From: Jingyaoa shaoxingensis
Lineage (GTDB): Bacteria > Bacillota > Clostridia > Lachnospirales > Lachnospiraceae
Assembly (NCBI RefSeq): GCF_014385005.1
Contig: NZ_JACRSZ010000012.1
Location: 53,173 to 117,172, forward strand
Direction: 5' to 3'
Length of the DNA: 64,000 nucleotides
In this document: positions 18,629 through 27,743 of the stretch, in pieces
Position numbering within the stretch: the stretch's first letter is position 1
Layout: each line of letters begins with the position of its first letter
Position numbers and translations under genes: made by a program
The notes under the pieces: model-generated
The model's input: only the letters and a program-made list of their open reading frames with translations
Told to the model about the DNA's origin: nothing
Databases searched by the model: none

Positions 18629-19095
18629 CAGTCTTTCCCTTTGAAATACTTTTTACTTCCGCCCCATAAATTTGCTTTTTTTAAGTTCAGATACTCTTCA
18701 TATGCTCTCTCCAGCATTGTTCTCTCATTGGCAAATTTTAAAAGGTGATACGCTTCATGGTACTTATAATACCCTGAATCAATAAAATGTTCCTCGCGTT
18801 GTGGTTTACTGTAATAACTCTCTGAGCGCATAAGATACCAGTGGACATCTTTTTCCACTACATCTTCCGGTACATTGAAAGAATACTGGCTCTTTCCGAT
18901 ATATTTTACAATCGTCGCCTTGGCTCCAGTCTCCTCCAGTACTTCACGTAATGCCGTCTCTGTATACACTTCTCCTGGTTCTACGGTACCTTTTGGCAAG
19001 ACCCATCCTTCATACTTGTTCTTATAACTTTTGAACAATAACAGGATCTTACCCCGAAATATTACCACACCGCCACAGCTCGTTGCCTCAATCAT
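18628..19095 (-). CDS. Nudix hydrolase
   Basis: 155 aa. The Nudix box is complete: GTVEPGEVYTETALREVLEE plus TGA after it (G-x5-E-x7-REUxEExGU), preceded by GWVLPKG. Hydrolyses a nucleoside diphosphate linked to some other group; substrate not readable. First gene of the transcript leading to gerW; RBS AGGAGG. Confidence 0.9.
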   Translation of the reverse strand: MIEATSCGGVVIFRGKILLLFKSYKNKYEGWVLPKGTVEPGEVYTETALREVLEETGAKATIVKYIGKSQYSFNVPEDVVEKDVHWYLMRSESYYSKPQREEHFIDSGYYKYHEAYHLLKFANERTMLERAYEEYLNLKKANLWGGSKKYFKGKD

Positions 19096-19137
19096 TGCAA
19101 TTCCTCCTGTCCGCGTTGTGTTTCATAACATGGTATT

Positions 19138-19166
19138 AGTATACAGCCTTTTACAGAAATCCGCAA
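19138..19166 (-). promoter_or_regulatory. Promoter for the Nudix-gerW gene string
   Basis: Minus strand TTGCGG (19161-19166), 17 bases, TATACT (19138-19143). Looks vegetative. Confidence 0.55.
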
Positions 19167-19188
19167 CTTTTTTCTTTTACTGATAATT

Positions 19189-20832
19189 CTAGTATGTCTT
19201 CACATAATTATAATAAGAATTGAACACTTCTCTTGCAATCGGTACGGCAGCAGAACTTCCGGTTCCGCCATCTTCCGCAATAACGCTTACTACAATATCC
19301 GGATCCTCTACATTGGAAAATCCGACAAACCAGGAATGTGTGGAAAAATTATCTTCCGATCCGGTATTTCCATTCACTTCATATTCGGCAGACCCGGTCT
19401 TTCCCGCAACGGAATATCCCATTCCGCTTAGCGAACTGGCCGTTCCACCATTTACCACACTCTGCATATACTCATTCAGAATCCGGGCTTCATCAGACTC
19501 CATCAGTTTCTTATACTGTATGGCCTTTGTATCACTGACCTTAATGCCATCTGAATTCTCAATATGATCTACAAAATATGGTGTCATCAGTACTCCGTCA
19601 TTGGCAACTGCCGATACAATCAGTGCCATGTGGAACGGAGATACCAGCGTATCCCCCTGTCCGATTGCCGTCTGCATCGTCTCACCAACAGATGAATTTC
19701 CATTCAGCGTGAACTGACTACTGCTGTAAGGCAATACAGTAGGCAGCTTGCCATTAAACATCACAGACTCACACATCTGTGCGAACTTGTCATTATCAAG
19801 CTGCAGACCAATATTAGCAAACGAAGTATTACAGGAATGCTGAAAAGATCCTTGCAGATCTTCAAATCCATGTACCTCATAGTCGTAACATTTGATCGTA
19901 ACATCTCCCTGAGACATACTTCCCTGACAGTCATAAGTATAATTCATATAATCATTTGGGAATTCTCTCAGATACTCCAGTGTTGTCAGAATCTTAAATG
20001 TAGATCCCGGAGGATACAACCCCTGTGTTGCCCGGTTCAACAGAGGACTCTGAGAATCATCTGCATTCAGAATCTCCCACTGATTTGCCATATCATTCGG
20101 ATCAAAGTCCGGCTTAGACACCATTGCCAGCACCTTACCCGTAGAAGGTTCCATCACCACAACTGCGCCCTTGTATGCTCCAAGTGCATTATATGCCGCT
20201 TCCTGAAGTCGGCTGTCCAATGTAAGCACCAGACTGTCTCCCCGGAGTTTTTCATTATTTTTTTCACTTCCCACCTGATCCTGTATAGAAGAATTTGAAG
20301 TCATCAGATCGTTGTTATAGATGGCTTCCAGACCTGATTTTCCATTTACAGTATAACCCACAATATGTGCAAACACATTACTCCACGGATACACCCTGAT
20401 CTCATTGCCTTCCTCATCTATATTTGTTCCAGCCAGAACTTCTCCGTCTGACGAATAGATTGTTCCACGGATTACATAGGCTTCCTGAGCGTCTCTCTTG
20501 GAATTGTTTGGGTTTCGGTTAACACCATCGATCAGCACTACATTAAAATATACCAGATATCCAACCAATGACAGAAACATTGCCGAAAACAGATATGCCA
20601 TTCTCACATATGCTTTGTTTCTTACTTTTTTCGGCACATGCTTTTCATAGATCTTTTTCTTCTTTTCTTTGACCTCCGGTTCTTCCCGGAACATCTCCTG
20701 TTCCGCGTTTTCATGAGAAGAACCATTTACAAAAGACGGAATGTCAATGGATTTTTCTTCATCTGTACATTCTGTTCTGTTCCATTTGCCATTCTCTTTC
20801 TTCTCTGAATCTCTCAATTTGCTCCTCCTCAT
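19189..20832 (-). CDS. Class B penicillin-binding protein (PBP2/FtsI-like transpeptidase)
   Basis: 547 aa. Cytoplasmic charged N-terminus, one membrane helix (about 79-98), dimerisation region, then transpeptidase domain with STFK (Ser277), SCN (333-335) and KTG (478-480). Cross-links peptidoglycan together with the FtsW/RodA glycosyltransferase encoded just upstream. The chosen ATG lies 74 bases inside ftsW; no later ATG occurs before the membrane helix except near residue 47, so the overlap appears real, but the exact start is uncertain. Confidence 0.93.
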   Translation of the reverse strand: MRRSKLRDSEKKENGKWNRTECTDEEKSIDIPSFVNGSSHENAEQEMFREEPEVKEKKKKIYEKHVPKKVRNKAYVRMAYLFSAMFLSLVGYLVYFNVVLIDGVNRNPNNSKRDAQEAYVIRGTIYSSDGEVLAGTNIDEEGNEIRVYPWSNVFAHIVGYTVNGKSGLEAIYNNDLMTSNSSIQDQVGSEKNNEKLRGDSLVLTLDSRLQEAAYNALGAYKGAVVVMEPSTGKVLAMVSKPDFDPNDMANQWEILNADDSQSPLLNRATQGLYPPGSTFKILTTLEYLREFPNDYMNYTYDCQGSMSQGDVTIKCYDYEVHGFEDLQGSFQHSCNTSFANIGLQLDNDKFAQMCESVMFNGKLPTVLPYSSSQFTLNGNSSVGETMQTAIGQGDTLVSPFHMALIVSAVANDGVLMTPYFVDHIENSDGIKVSDTKAIQYKKLMESDEARILNEYMQSVVNGGTASSLSGMGYSVAGKTGSAEYEVNGNTGSEDNFSTHSWFVGFSNVEDPDIVVSVIAEDGGTGSSAAVPIAREVFNSYYNYVKTY

Positions 20833-22126
20833 CTTCCCGAAGAATATAAAGCCCCTGTATAATCGCGAACATCATTACCGTACTGAGCATTGAACTTCCA
20901 CCGTAGCTTACCAGTGGAAGCGTGACACCTGTCATCGGGATAAACTTCATGGCGCCACCGACTGTCAGGAACACCTGTACGGCGTACATAGTTCCAAGCC
21001 CCAGGGCTACCAGTCTGTAAAAGCGATTGGACAGGCGCATTGCAATATTGATAAACATAATATAGCAACTCATGCAGACCAGTATCATGCAGATCGAGAA
21101 CAAGCCTCCCAGTTCCTCTGTTATGGCAGAAAACATAAAATCCATTTCAACTAGAGGAATACTGTCCGGTGTTCCGTTCATAATTCCCGTTCCCAGCCAG
21201 CCACCTGCTGCCATAGAAAACAGAGACTGCGCTACTTGATATCCGTTTCCCGAATAATCTGCAAATGGATTCTGCCAGATCTGTACACGCTGCCGGATAT
21301 GGGAAAACAAATGATAAGCCCCCACTGCCGCTACAGATCCTGCCGCCACACCAGCCATAGCATAAATCATTTTTCTGGTAGATACATACAACATCACCAG
21401 ATAGGTGACAAAGTAAATCAGCGCACTACCCAGATCGGTGGAATAAACCAGAATCAGCACATGTAGCGCCGCAACTACCGTTGCAATTACAATATCTTTA
21501 AATGACTGAGCATTTCCCAGCATGCCGGCAATACAGAATACAAAAATAATCTTGATAAATTCTGATGGCTGGATACTGATACCGCCAATCACAAATCCCA
21601 GTTTGGCTCCATATGTCACCTGTGCTGCAACTGCAACCAGGCCCAGACCTCCAATCCCCACTGCCGCATACAGCCATGTCCACTTGGTAAGCACCCGCAC
21701 CTTCCGGATGATTGCCGGAATCAAAAGTGCAATTACCGTGGAAATTACTACGACCTTAAACTGCTTGACAGCTTCGTCAAACGACAGCCTGGTAATCATA
21801 ATAAACCCAATCATAATCAACATACACATATGATTGACTACCAGTTTGGACGCTCTCGGATACAGATTCCGAAAAAACACCAGTGTGGCCGCCAGATAAA
21901 TAAACTGGGCACCATACAGAAACATCAGATTGGTATCTTCCTGTTTCAGATACATAATCATAAATGCAATAAAATGTATCATAAACATCATCAGATTCTG
22001 TCTGACAAAAAGGAAATCTTTATCGTCCTCATCTTTTTTGCTGAATACGATATAACTCTGCATGGTATAAATTGCCATAAGTATAATAATCGCATATCTC
22101 GAAAACTGGATAATTAAACTAACCAC
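20759..22126 (-). CDS. FtsW/RodA/SpoVE-family cell-cycle protein
   Basis: 455 aa SEDS-family glycosyltransferase with about ten membrane helices, starting at a GTG after GGGGAG. Family signatures: GGISIQPSEFIKIIFVFCIA, TDLGSALIYF, GNGYQVAQSLFSMAAGGWLG, and MTGVTLPLVSYGGSSML. Works with the class B PBP downstream. Which pathway (division, elongation or spore cortex) it serves cannot be decided from sequence alone. Confidence 0.93.
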   Translation of the reverse strand: MVSLIIQFSRYAIIILMAIYTMQSYIVFSKKDEDDKDFLFVRQNLMMFMIHFIAFMIMYLKQEDTNLMFLYGAQFIYLAATLVFFRNLYPRASKLVVNHMCMLIMIGFIMITRLSFDEAVKQFKVVVISTVIALLIPAIIRKVRVLTKWTWLYAAVGIGGLGLVAVAAQVTYGAKLGFVIGGISIQPSEFIKIIFVFCIAGMLGNAQSFKDIVIATVVAALHVLILVYSTDLGSALIYFVTYLVMLYVSTRKMIYAMAGVAAGSVAAVGAYHLFSHIRQRVQIWQNPFADYSGNGYQVAQSLFSMAAGGWLGTGIMNGTPDSIPLVEMDFMFSAITEELGGLFSICMILVCMSCYIMFINIAMRLSNRFYRLVALGLGTMYAVQVFLTVGGAMKFIPMTGVTLPLVSYGGSSMLSTVMMFAIIQGLYILREDEEEQIERFREEREWQMEQNRMYR

Positions 22127-22138
22127 GTTATCTCCCCT

Positions 22139-24523
22139 TTATTCTACTCCACGTTTCAAATGTCCCCGTGTAAAATCCGATGATGGACTTTCCACATTTT
22201 TATGCTCTGCAAATACTTCTGTATATCTGCACAGCACCTCTCTGGTCTGTCTGGCATCTTCTATGGTAAAACTCAGACGGACAGATTCTGGCGCAATCTG
22301 TGAAATGGATCTGCTTTGATCTGCCAGTTCTGTCACCGTACTGTTATAGAGAATATTATAACAGAAACTACAGTCATTTTTTATCGGAAAATATTTGCCC
22401 TTGCGATCCTTCAGATGCAGTATCTTACGCTTTTTCCGGCATCCGGTTGTGTTCTTCTGAAAACACTGTGCCGTTACCATCAGCGGTGCATATCCATAAA
22501 CAATCATTTCTCTTCTGGCTGATGACAGCGGTCTCATTTCCTGGTCCGTCAGTTCGACCGGAAGTGTCATCCAGTCAATCTTTTCCTTTTGCCAGAAGCT
22601 GACTGCTTCCCTGTTCCAGATGTACATATTGTGATCCAGTGCTATCTTACCACAATATGATATTTGCTGTAAATATTGGATCTCTTCCAGATTCTTAACC
22701 AGTATCCCGTCAAACTGCTCCAGAATGTGTCTGCATTTCTCCATATGCAGAAAATAATTGCGTTTTTCTTCCCGGAAGATCCATGGCATCACGTACCAAC
22801 TCTCTTTTCCTGACTCCCGGCATCTTTTCACATCTTCTGACGCCTGTCCAAGAAAAGCTTCTTCTGACGGATACAAAAGACTGCTCAGGCAGACTCTTCT
22901 GATCTTATTGCATACAAGAATCTCTTCAAGCTGTTCTCTTCGCTCCGCCTGAGCCGTGATGAACAAAGCATCTGTCTGCTTCTGTGTCTCAGGTTTTTCC
23001 CTTGTCTGTAGTATCCTGTTCTGACACTTGCGTTCTTTCTGAAGAATGGCTTCTGTCAGTTCTTCTATCGCTTTTCTTCTCAATTCATTCAGTTCCTGCA
23101 CCGGAAGAAAAATCCCCTCATCCATACGGATCTGAAGTTTTTCCCATTTGAATTCTGTCTGTCCAAGTTTACTGATCTGTTTTCTTACATCTTTTTCTTC
23201 CAGTGGCCTTTTCTGTGCACTCTGCACCTCTCCTCCACTTACCGAAACATAAATGTCCCTGTACCGGATCTGAAGCTGTGCGGCACATTTCTTCTGCAAT
23301 AGTAATTCCCCGTCAATCCCGACTTTATAAGGATTATCCAGATAAGTCTTACGGATCTCGGAAATCAGCTTTTCATTTCTGGTACGGTATAACAGCATTC
23401 CATTCTTTTCTCTGCCGTTCCCGGTCTTCATCGAAAATACGGCACCCTTTGCCACATTCTGGGACAGTGTGTACTCTCTTTTTTCTTTTGCGCTTCTCAG
23501 TTCCAGAACATCTCTGATATTCAGATCCTCCAGTGCCTTCCACTTTGTCTCCCTGCCGGCAGATATCATCTTTGCCGCTTCTGTTCCCCAGTGATTCGGG
23601 CGCTGCATAGACATCATATCTTTTCCATTATGCTGCTGATAATATCCTTGCGAAAATCCCCCTCTGTTATACAGATCCATCAGAAGGCTTCTGTCTTCCG
23701 GCCGAACCATGAAGTTTTCTTTTCCATCATTCAGATACTGATCAATGTATTTTCGATACACAGAAGTGATCCCCGCTGTATATTCCGGTTTCTTCATGCG
23801 TCCTTCCATCTTAAAGGAATAAATTCCGCTCTCTACCAACTCCGGAATCAGATCCAGAGTACACATATCCTTAGGACTCATCAGATACGGATCCCTTGAT
23901 AACAAACTGTCTTCTTCATAAAGCTGGTATGGTAGTCTGCACGGTTGGGCACACCTGCCCCGGTTTCCGCTTCTTCCGCCAATCATACTGCTTAAGAGGC
24001 ATTGCCCTGAATAACAGAAACAAAGTGCTCCATGTACAAAACTTTCAATCTCTACCGGAACCTGTTCATGGATCTTCCGTATCTCCTCCATGGAAAGTTC
24101 CCTTGCAGTCACTACTCTGGACGCTCCCCGTTCCTGTAACCACGCTGCACCTCTGACACCTGTTACTGTCATCTGTGTGCTGGCATGGAGATCCATATCC
24201 GGAAATGCTTCCCTGACCATCTGGAAAACGCCAAAATCCTGCACGATAACAGCATCCAGCCCTTCTCTGTAAAAAGGCAGTAGATAATCATACAATTCTT
24301 CTGTTTCCTTTTGCTTCAACAAGGTATTGACCGTCAAATACAGCTTTCTGCCACGAATATGGGCGTAGTCGATTGCTTTCTTCATCTGCTCTGTGTCCAG
24401 ATTGTCTGCAAATGCCCTGGCTCCAAACTTCGCGCCGCCTATATATACAGCATCTGCCCCTGCACTGTAAGCTGCCACCATGCTTTCATAGGAGCCTGCG
24501 GGTGCCAGTAATTCAACCTTCAT
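22139..24523 (-). CDS. U32-family peptidase / RlhA-like, with DUF3656
   Basis: 794 aa. Starts MKVELLAPAGSYESMVAAYS and contains the U32 signature EIESFVHGALCFCYSGQCLL with following cysteines (GRCAQPCRLPY) thought to hold an iron-sulfur cluster. Relatives act in RNA hydroxylation, while older literature calls them collagenases; the substrate here is unknown. The middle holds a DUF3656-like part; the last third has more cysteines (CSFCYNILYN). ATG after AAGGA. Preceded by a structured leader. Confidence 0.88.
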   Translation of the reverse strand: MKVELLAPAGSYESMVAAYSAGADAVYIGGAKFGARAFADNLDTEQMKKAIDYAHIRGRKLYLTVNTLLKQKETEELYDYLLPFYREGLDAVIVQDFGVFQMVREAFPDMDLHASTQMTVTGVRGAAWLQERGASRVVTARELSMEEIRKIHEQVPVEIESFVHGALCFCYSGQCLLSSMIGGRSGNRGRCAQPCRLPYQLYEEDSLLSRDPYLMSPKDMCTLDLIPELVESGIYSFKMEGRMKKPEYTAGITSVYRKYIDQYLNDGKENFMVRPEDRSLLMDLYNRGGFSQGYYQQHNGKDMMSMQRPNHWGTEAAKMISAGRETKWKALEDLNIRDVLELRSAKEKREYTLSQNVAKGAVFSMKTGNGREKNGMLLYRTRNEKLISEIRKTYLDNPYKVGIDGELLLQKKCAAQLQIRYRDIYVSVSGGEVQSAQKRPLEEKDVRKQISKLGQTEFKWEKLQIRMDEGIFLPVQELNELRRKAIEELTEAILQKERKCQNRILQTREKPETQKQTDALFITAQAERREQLEEILVCNKIRRVCLSSLLYPSEEAFLGQASEDVKRCRESGKESWYVMPWIFREEKRNYFLHMEKCRHILEQFDGILVKNLEEIQYLQQISYCGKIALDHNMYIWNREAVSFWQKEKIDWMTLPVELTDQEMRPLSSARREMIVYGYAPLMVTAQCFQKNTTGCRKKRKILHLKDRKGKYFPIKNDCSFCYNILYNSTVTELADQSRSISQIAPESVRLSFTIEDARQTREVLCRYTEVFAEHKNVESPSSDFTRGHLKRGVE

Positions 24524-24544
24524 TCATGTAATCCTTTCCACTGT

Positions 24545-24623
24545 TGCAGGAATGCAGTTCCTGCATGATTGACTCCCACCACTGATACTGATTTGTTGCT
24601 CGCCACCTACAGAGGTGAGAGTC
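24545..24623 (-). promoter_or_regulatory. Structured leader upstream of the U32 gene
   Basis: In the minus-strand transcript GACTCTCACC (24614-24623) can pair with GGTGGGAGTC (24571-24580), 10 bp with one G-U, across about 33 nt. The same 5' arm can instead fold locally (CACCT with AGGTG). A perfect 8-bp hairpin TGCAGGAA/TTCCTGCA (24545-24565) follows. No known riboswitch class is recognised. It lies between the zapA terminator and the U32 start. Confidence 0.4.
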
Positions 24624-24639
24624 ATTTCACATCTGATAT

Positions 24640-24685
24640 AAAAAAGAAGGCTGCCATAATCCCTTCTCAGAGGATTCTGCAGCCT
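24640..24685 (-). terminator. zapA terminator
   Basis: AGGCTGC / GCAGCCT outer stem with inner AATCC/GGATT, followed on the minus strand by CTTCTTTTTT. Confidence 0.88.
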
Positions 24686-24689
24686 GTGT

Positions 24690-25016
24690 TTATTTTTTCT
24701 TCAAATCATCCAGCTGGCGCTGCATATCAATCAGACTATGCTTCAGATCAAATATCTCCTTATCTCTGGAAGCGATCCCATCCTCCAACACCTCAGCCTG
24801 CTTCTTTGCCTTGAAATAATCATCTGCGATATTAAGCTGAACCAGGATGCTCTTCATGTCATTGGACTGACGCTTGTAACTCTCCAGCTTCTGAATCTCA
24901 GTCAGCTTATTGTTCAGATAATAGCCAACCTTCTGAATATATTCTTCACTTTCATAACCACTGATCACAAAAATCTGGCCATTGATAACCACTTCTGTGC
25001 GGTTCTTCGCTGACAT
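24690..25016 (-). CDS. zapA: Cell division protein ZapA
   Basis: 108 aa. N-terminal TEVVINGQIFVISGYESEEYI is the ZapA globular head, followed by an extended coiled coil ending RQLDDLKKK. Bundles FtsZ filaments at the division ring. It follows ruvB by 42 bases and ends at a strong terminator, so it is the last gene of ruvA-ruvB-zapA. Confidence 0.88.
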   Translation of the reverse strand: MSAKNRTEVVINGQIFVISGYESEEYIQKVGYYLNNKLTEIQKLESYKRQSNDMKSILVQLNIADDYFKAKKQAEVLEDGIASRDKEIFDLKHSLIDMQRQLDDLKKK

Positions 25017-25058
25017 AGCACTTCCTCCTCATTTGTATAGCATCAGTATAACGGACTT

Positions 25059-26054
25059 CTACTGGAATTGCAACCCCAGATGATGATAAGCTTTCTCTGT
25101 TGCCATTCTTCCTCTCGGCGTCCGGATCAGGAATCCCTTCTTTAACAGATAAGGTTCATATACGTCCTCGATGGTGCCAGAATCTTCCCCGATGGTTGCC
25201 GCAAGGGTGTCCAGTCCCACTGGCCCTCCCTGGAATTTCTCTATCATAGTAGTCAGAAGATTCCGGTCCGTTACATCCAGTCCATAGGTATCCACCTCCA
25301 GCAGATCCAGGGCGAATCTGGCCGTCTCCTTTGTAATTCTCCCGTCATATTTCACCTGGGCAAAGTCCCGGACTCTTTTCAGAAGGCGGTTCGCCAGTCT
25401 CGGCGTTCCTCTGGACCTCTTTGCCAGTTCCAGCGCTCCCTGCGGGTCAATTTCCACATCCAGAATCTTCGCCGAATTGCAGATAATCGTTGTCAGTTCT
25501 TCTTCTGTATAGAATTCCAGATGATGAATCACGCCAAAACGGTCACGAAGAGGTGCTGTCAGAAGTCCTGCTCTTGTAGTTGCTCCCACCAGTGTGAACC
25601 TGGGCAGATCCAGTCTGATTGAACGAGCCGCCGCGCCTTTTCCAATCATAATGTCAATAGCAAAGTCTTCCATTGCCGGATATAGCACTTCCTCTACCTG
25701 CCTGTTTAGGCGATGAATCTCATCTACAAAAAGTACATCACCTTCCTGGAGATTATTCAGGATAGCCGCCATCTCTCCCGGCTTCTCAATCGCCGGTCCA
25801 GATGTTACCTTCATATTCACGCCCATCTCATTGGCAATAATTCCTGCCAGTGTTGTTTTTCCAAGACCAGGAGGTCCGTAAAACAGTACATGATCCAGAG
25901 AATCTCCCCTCTGCTTTGCCGCTTCAATATAGATCTTCAGATTCTTCTTTGCCTTTTCCTGACCAATGTAGTCTCTGAGCATCTTCGGACGCAGACTCGT
26001 CTCAATGTGGGAATCCTCCGGCAAAACCTCTGTTTGAATCACTCTTCTATCCAT
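25059..26054 (-). CDS. ruvB: Holliday junction branch-migration helicase RuvB
   Basis: 331 aa. Walker [18 protein letters not shown], Walker [15 protein letters not shown], sensor [11 protein letters not shown], arginine finger region LRDRFG, and C-terminal winged helix ending [13 protein letters not shown]. Motor of the RuvAB complex. Directly follows ruvA. Confidence 0.98.
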   Translation of the reverse strand: MDRRVIQTEVLPEDSHIETSLRPKMLRDYIGQEKAKKNLKIYIEAAKQRGDSLDHVLFYGPPGLGKTTLAGIIANEMGVNMKVTSGPAIEKPGEMAAILNNLQEGDVLFVDEIHRLNRQVEEVLYPAMEDFAIDIMIGKGAAARSIRLDLPRFTLVGATTRAGLLTAPLRDRFGVIHHLEFYTEEELTTIICNSAKILDVEIDPQGALELAKRSRGTPRLANRLLKRVRDFAQVKYDGRITKETARFALDLLEVDTYGLDVTDRNLLTTMIEKFQGGPVGLDTLAATIGEDSGTIEDVYEPYLLKKGFLIRTPRGRMATEKAYHHLGLQFQ

Positions 26055-26069
26055 TCTATTCTCCTAAAA

Positions 26070-26684
26070 TTAAAAAGACATATTCCTGAGTGCCGCCTTC
26101 AGAAGATCTTCTGTCGTCATATTCTCTGTCTGCTGTACACTGCGTACTGCCTTCAGCGACTCTCCTGCCGGATATCCCAGGGCTACCAGTGCCTGTACCG
26201 CCTCATCCTGTATCTGTCTGTCACCGGCAGTCACTACTGCATCGTTCTCTGTTTCTGCCAGAGAACTGTCAAATGTCTCCTGCAGATCAAATTTATCCTT
26301 CAGTTCCAGAATAATCTTCTGTGCAGACTTTGCTCCTATTCCAGGTGCCCTGGAAATAGCTTTGGCATCTCCTGCCAGTACTGCAAAACGGATATCATTC
26401 GCTGACAGTACCGACAATATTCCAAGTGCAGCCTTCGGTCCGATTCCGTTCACGCCGAGAAGCAGCTGAAATACATGCAGATCATCTTTTTTCAGGAAGC
26501 CATATAACTGCATAGCATCTTCTCTCACCTGAAGATAGGTGTACAGCTTTACTGTCTCTCTGTTTCCCGACAATATACCCGCATCCCGTCCGGTAATAAA
26601 GACCCCATAGCCCACTCCATTCACGTCTACGATCGCTTTCGTCTCTTCCAGTTCTTCAATTTTTCCTTTTAAAAAAGCAATCAT
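26070..26684 (-). CDS. ruvA: Holliday junction DNA-binding protein RuvA
   Basis: 204 aa. OB-fold N-terminal domain (MIAFLKGKIEELEE, VDVNGVGYGVFI), helix-hairpin-helix motifs (VNGIGPKAALGIL; APGIGAKSAQKIILELKDK) and the C-terminal RuvB-binding domain (EAVQALVALGYP). RBS CAGGAG. First gene of the ruvAB-zapA operon. Confidence 0.98.
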   Translation of the reverse strand: MIAFLKGKIEELEETKAIVDVNGVGYGVFITGRDAGILSGNRETVKLYTYLQVREDAMQLYGFLKKDDLHVFQLLLGVNGIGPKAALGILSVLSANDIRFAVLAGDAKAISRAPGIGAKSAQKIILELKDKFDLQETFDSSLAETENDAVVTAGDRQIQDEAVQALVALGYPAGESLKAVRSVQQTENMTTEDLLKAALRNMSF

Positions 26685-26716
26685 TTTCTTTTGCTCCTGT
26701 TTTTGATATCAAGTCA

Positions 26717-26745
26717 TCTTACCACGACTTTTTACAAATATCAAC
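26717..26745 (-). promoter_or_regulatory. Promoter for ruvA-ruvB-zapA
   Basis: TTGATA (26740-26745), 17 bases, TAAGAT (26717-26722) on the minus strand. No LexA-type operator (GAACATATGTTC is partly matched upstream at 26748-26760) is fully convincing. Confidence 0.55.
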
Positions 26746-26756
26746 CATATGTTCGA

Positions 26757-27350
26757 TTATTGTGTATAACAGATCTTCTCGTACTGATAGCTTCCATCTT
26801 CCCCTTCCAGGCGGTACCCCTCACCGTTTCCTGTCTGGAAATCATAATAAGACCTTTTCGGTATACCAACTTTTTCCAGAATACTCATGATCGTTCCTCC
26901 ATGGACAACCAGTGCAGCCGTCTGCCCCTGATATCCATTCACTTTCCAGAACTGCTCCAGTTTTTCAAATGCCTTCACGCTTCTTGTCTGAAATTTCTCT
27001 CTGGATTCTCCTCCCGGGAAAGGAAGCATGCCATTGCTGTCAATCCATTTCTGGTAATTTGCATTCCCTGCCAGTTCCAGATAATTTTGATTCTCAAATT
27101 CTCCGAAATCACACTCCCGCAGGTTCTCAATAACGTTTTGTTCCATCCCCGGAAAAAGTATCTGCGCCGTCTCAAGACAGCGCAGCATAGGGCTGACATA
27201 TAGCAGAACGGGTTCTGTATACAAACCCCGTTCTCTGATCTTTTCCAACCGCTCTCTCCCCTCCTGGCAGAGCGGCTCATCTGTTCTGCCAATATATCGT
27301 TTCTTCCGATTCCCTGCTGTCATCCCATGCCGTATCAGATAAATCACCAT
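26757..27350 (-). CDS. cobC: Histidine phosphatase, probable alpha-ribazole phosphatase CobC
   Basis: 197 aa from ATG 27350, which overlaps the end of the preceding gene by 7 bases and has AAAGGAG upstream. Phosphoglycerate-mutase fold: catalytic LIRHGMTAGN at the N-terminus, EFENQ region, and second catalytic His in LVVHGGTIMSIL. In this operon the likely substrate is alpha-ribazole 5'-phosphate (or cobalamin 5'-phosphate), the last dephosphorylation of nucleotide-loop assembly. General phosphatase activity cannot be excluded. Confidence 0.85.
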   Translation of the reverse strand: MVIYLIRHGMTAGNRKKRYIGRTDEPLCQEGRERLEKIRERGLYTEPVLLYVSPMLRCLETAQILFPGMEQNVIENLRECDFGEFENQNYLELAGNANYQKWIDSNGMLPFPGGESREKFQTRSVKAFEKLEQFWKVNGYQGQTAALVVHGGTIMSILEKVGIPKRSYYDFQTGNGEGYRLEGEDGSYQYEKICYTQ

Positions 27351-27739
27351 ATCTGTTCTCCTTTGATACAGACCGGATTGCCAGCCAGCACACGAATCAC
27401 ATGATCTGATTCCTGTGCAGCCAGACAACAGATCCGTCCTGTCTTTTCTCTCCAGTCCCGTTCAAATCGCTCCAGCGGTACTATACCATATCCAATCTCA
27501 TTCGATATCAGGATGACTCCCGGATTTTCCGTCTTAAGATGTTCAAAAAAATCTTCCGGACTTTCCTGTTGCTCCATTATTCTGCGGATCAGCATATGAA
27601 ATTCACTGACTGCCCTGCATGAAAAAACATCTTCAATTTTACAGTTTTCCCCATCCAGAATATCCGTATTCCTCAGTCCGAACAGTTTCTGTGCTGTATT
27701 TTTTTTACCCTGATATGCTCCGCCTATAATTAATTCCAT
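27344..27739 (-). CDS. Second CobU-like protein, short and degenerate
   Basis: 131 aa. It resembles CobU at both ends but is shorter. N-terminus ELIIGGAYQGKKN resembles the CobU P-loop, but the Ser/Thr after GK is Lys. The part with the guanylylated His (RHR in CobU) is missing. The C-terminal VILISNEIGYGIVPLERFER closely follows CobU. It is probably a subfamily found in Clostridia beside cobS/cobC; whether it is a kinase, a guanylyltransferase partner or non-catalytic is unknown. A regular cobU lies two genes upstream. Confidence 0.65.
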   Translation of the reverse strand: MELIIGGAYQGKKNTAQKLFGLRNTDILDGENCKIEDVFSCRAVSEFHMLIRRIMEQQESPEDFFEHLKTENPGVILISNEIGYGIVPLERFERDWREKTGRICCLAAQESDHVIRVLAGNPVCIKGEQIW

Positions 27740-27743
27740 TTTC

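Noticed and set aside
26746..26762. LexA operator upstream of ruvA
   Set aside because: GAACATATGGTTG only partly fits the GAACN4GTTC consensus; the right half is off by spacing.
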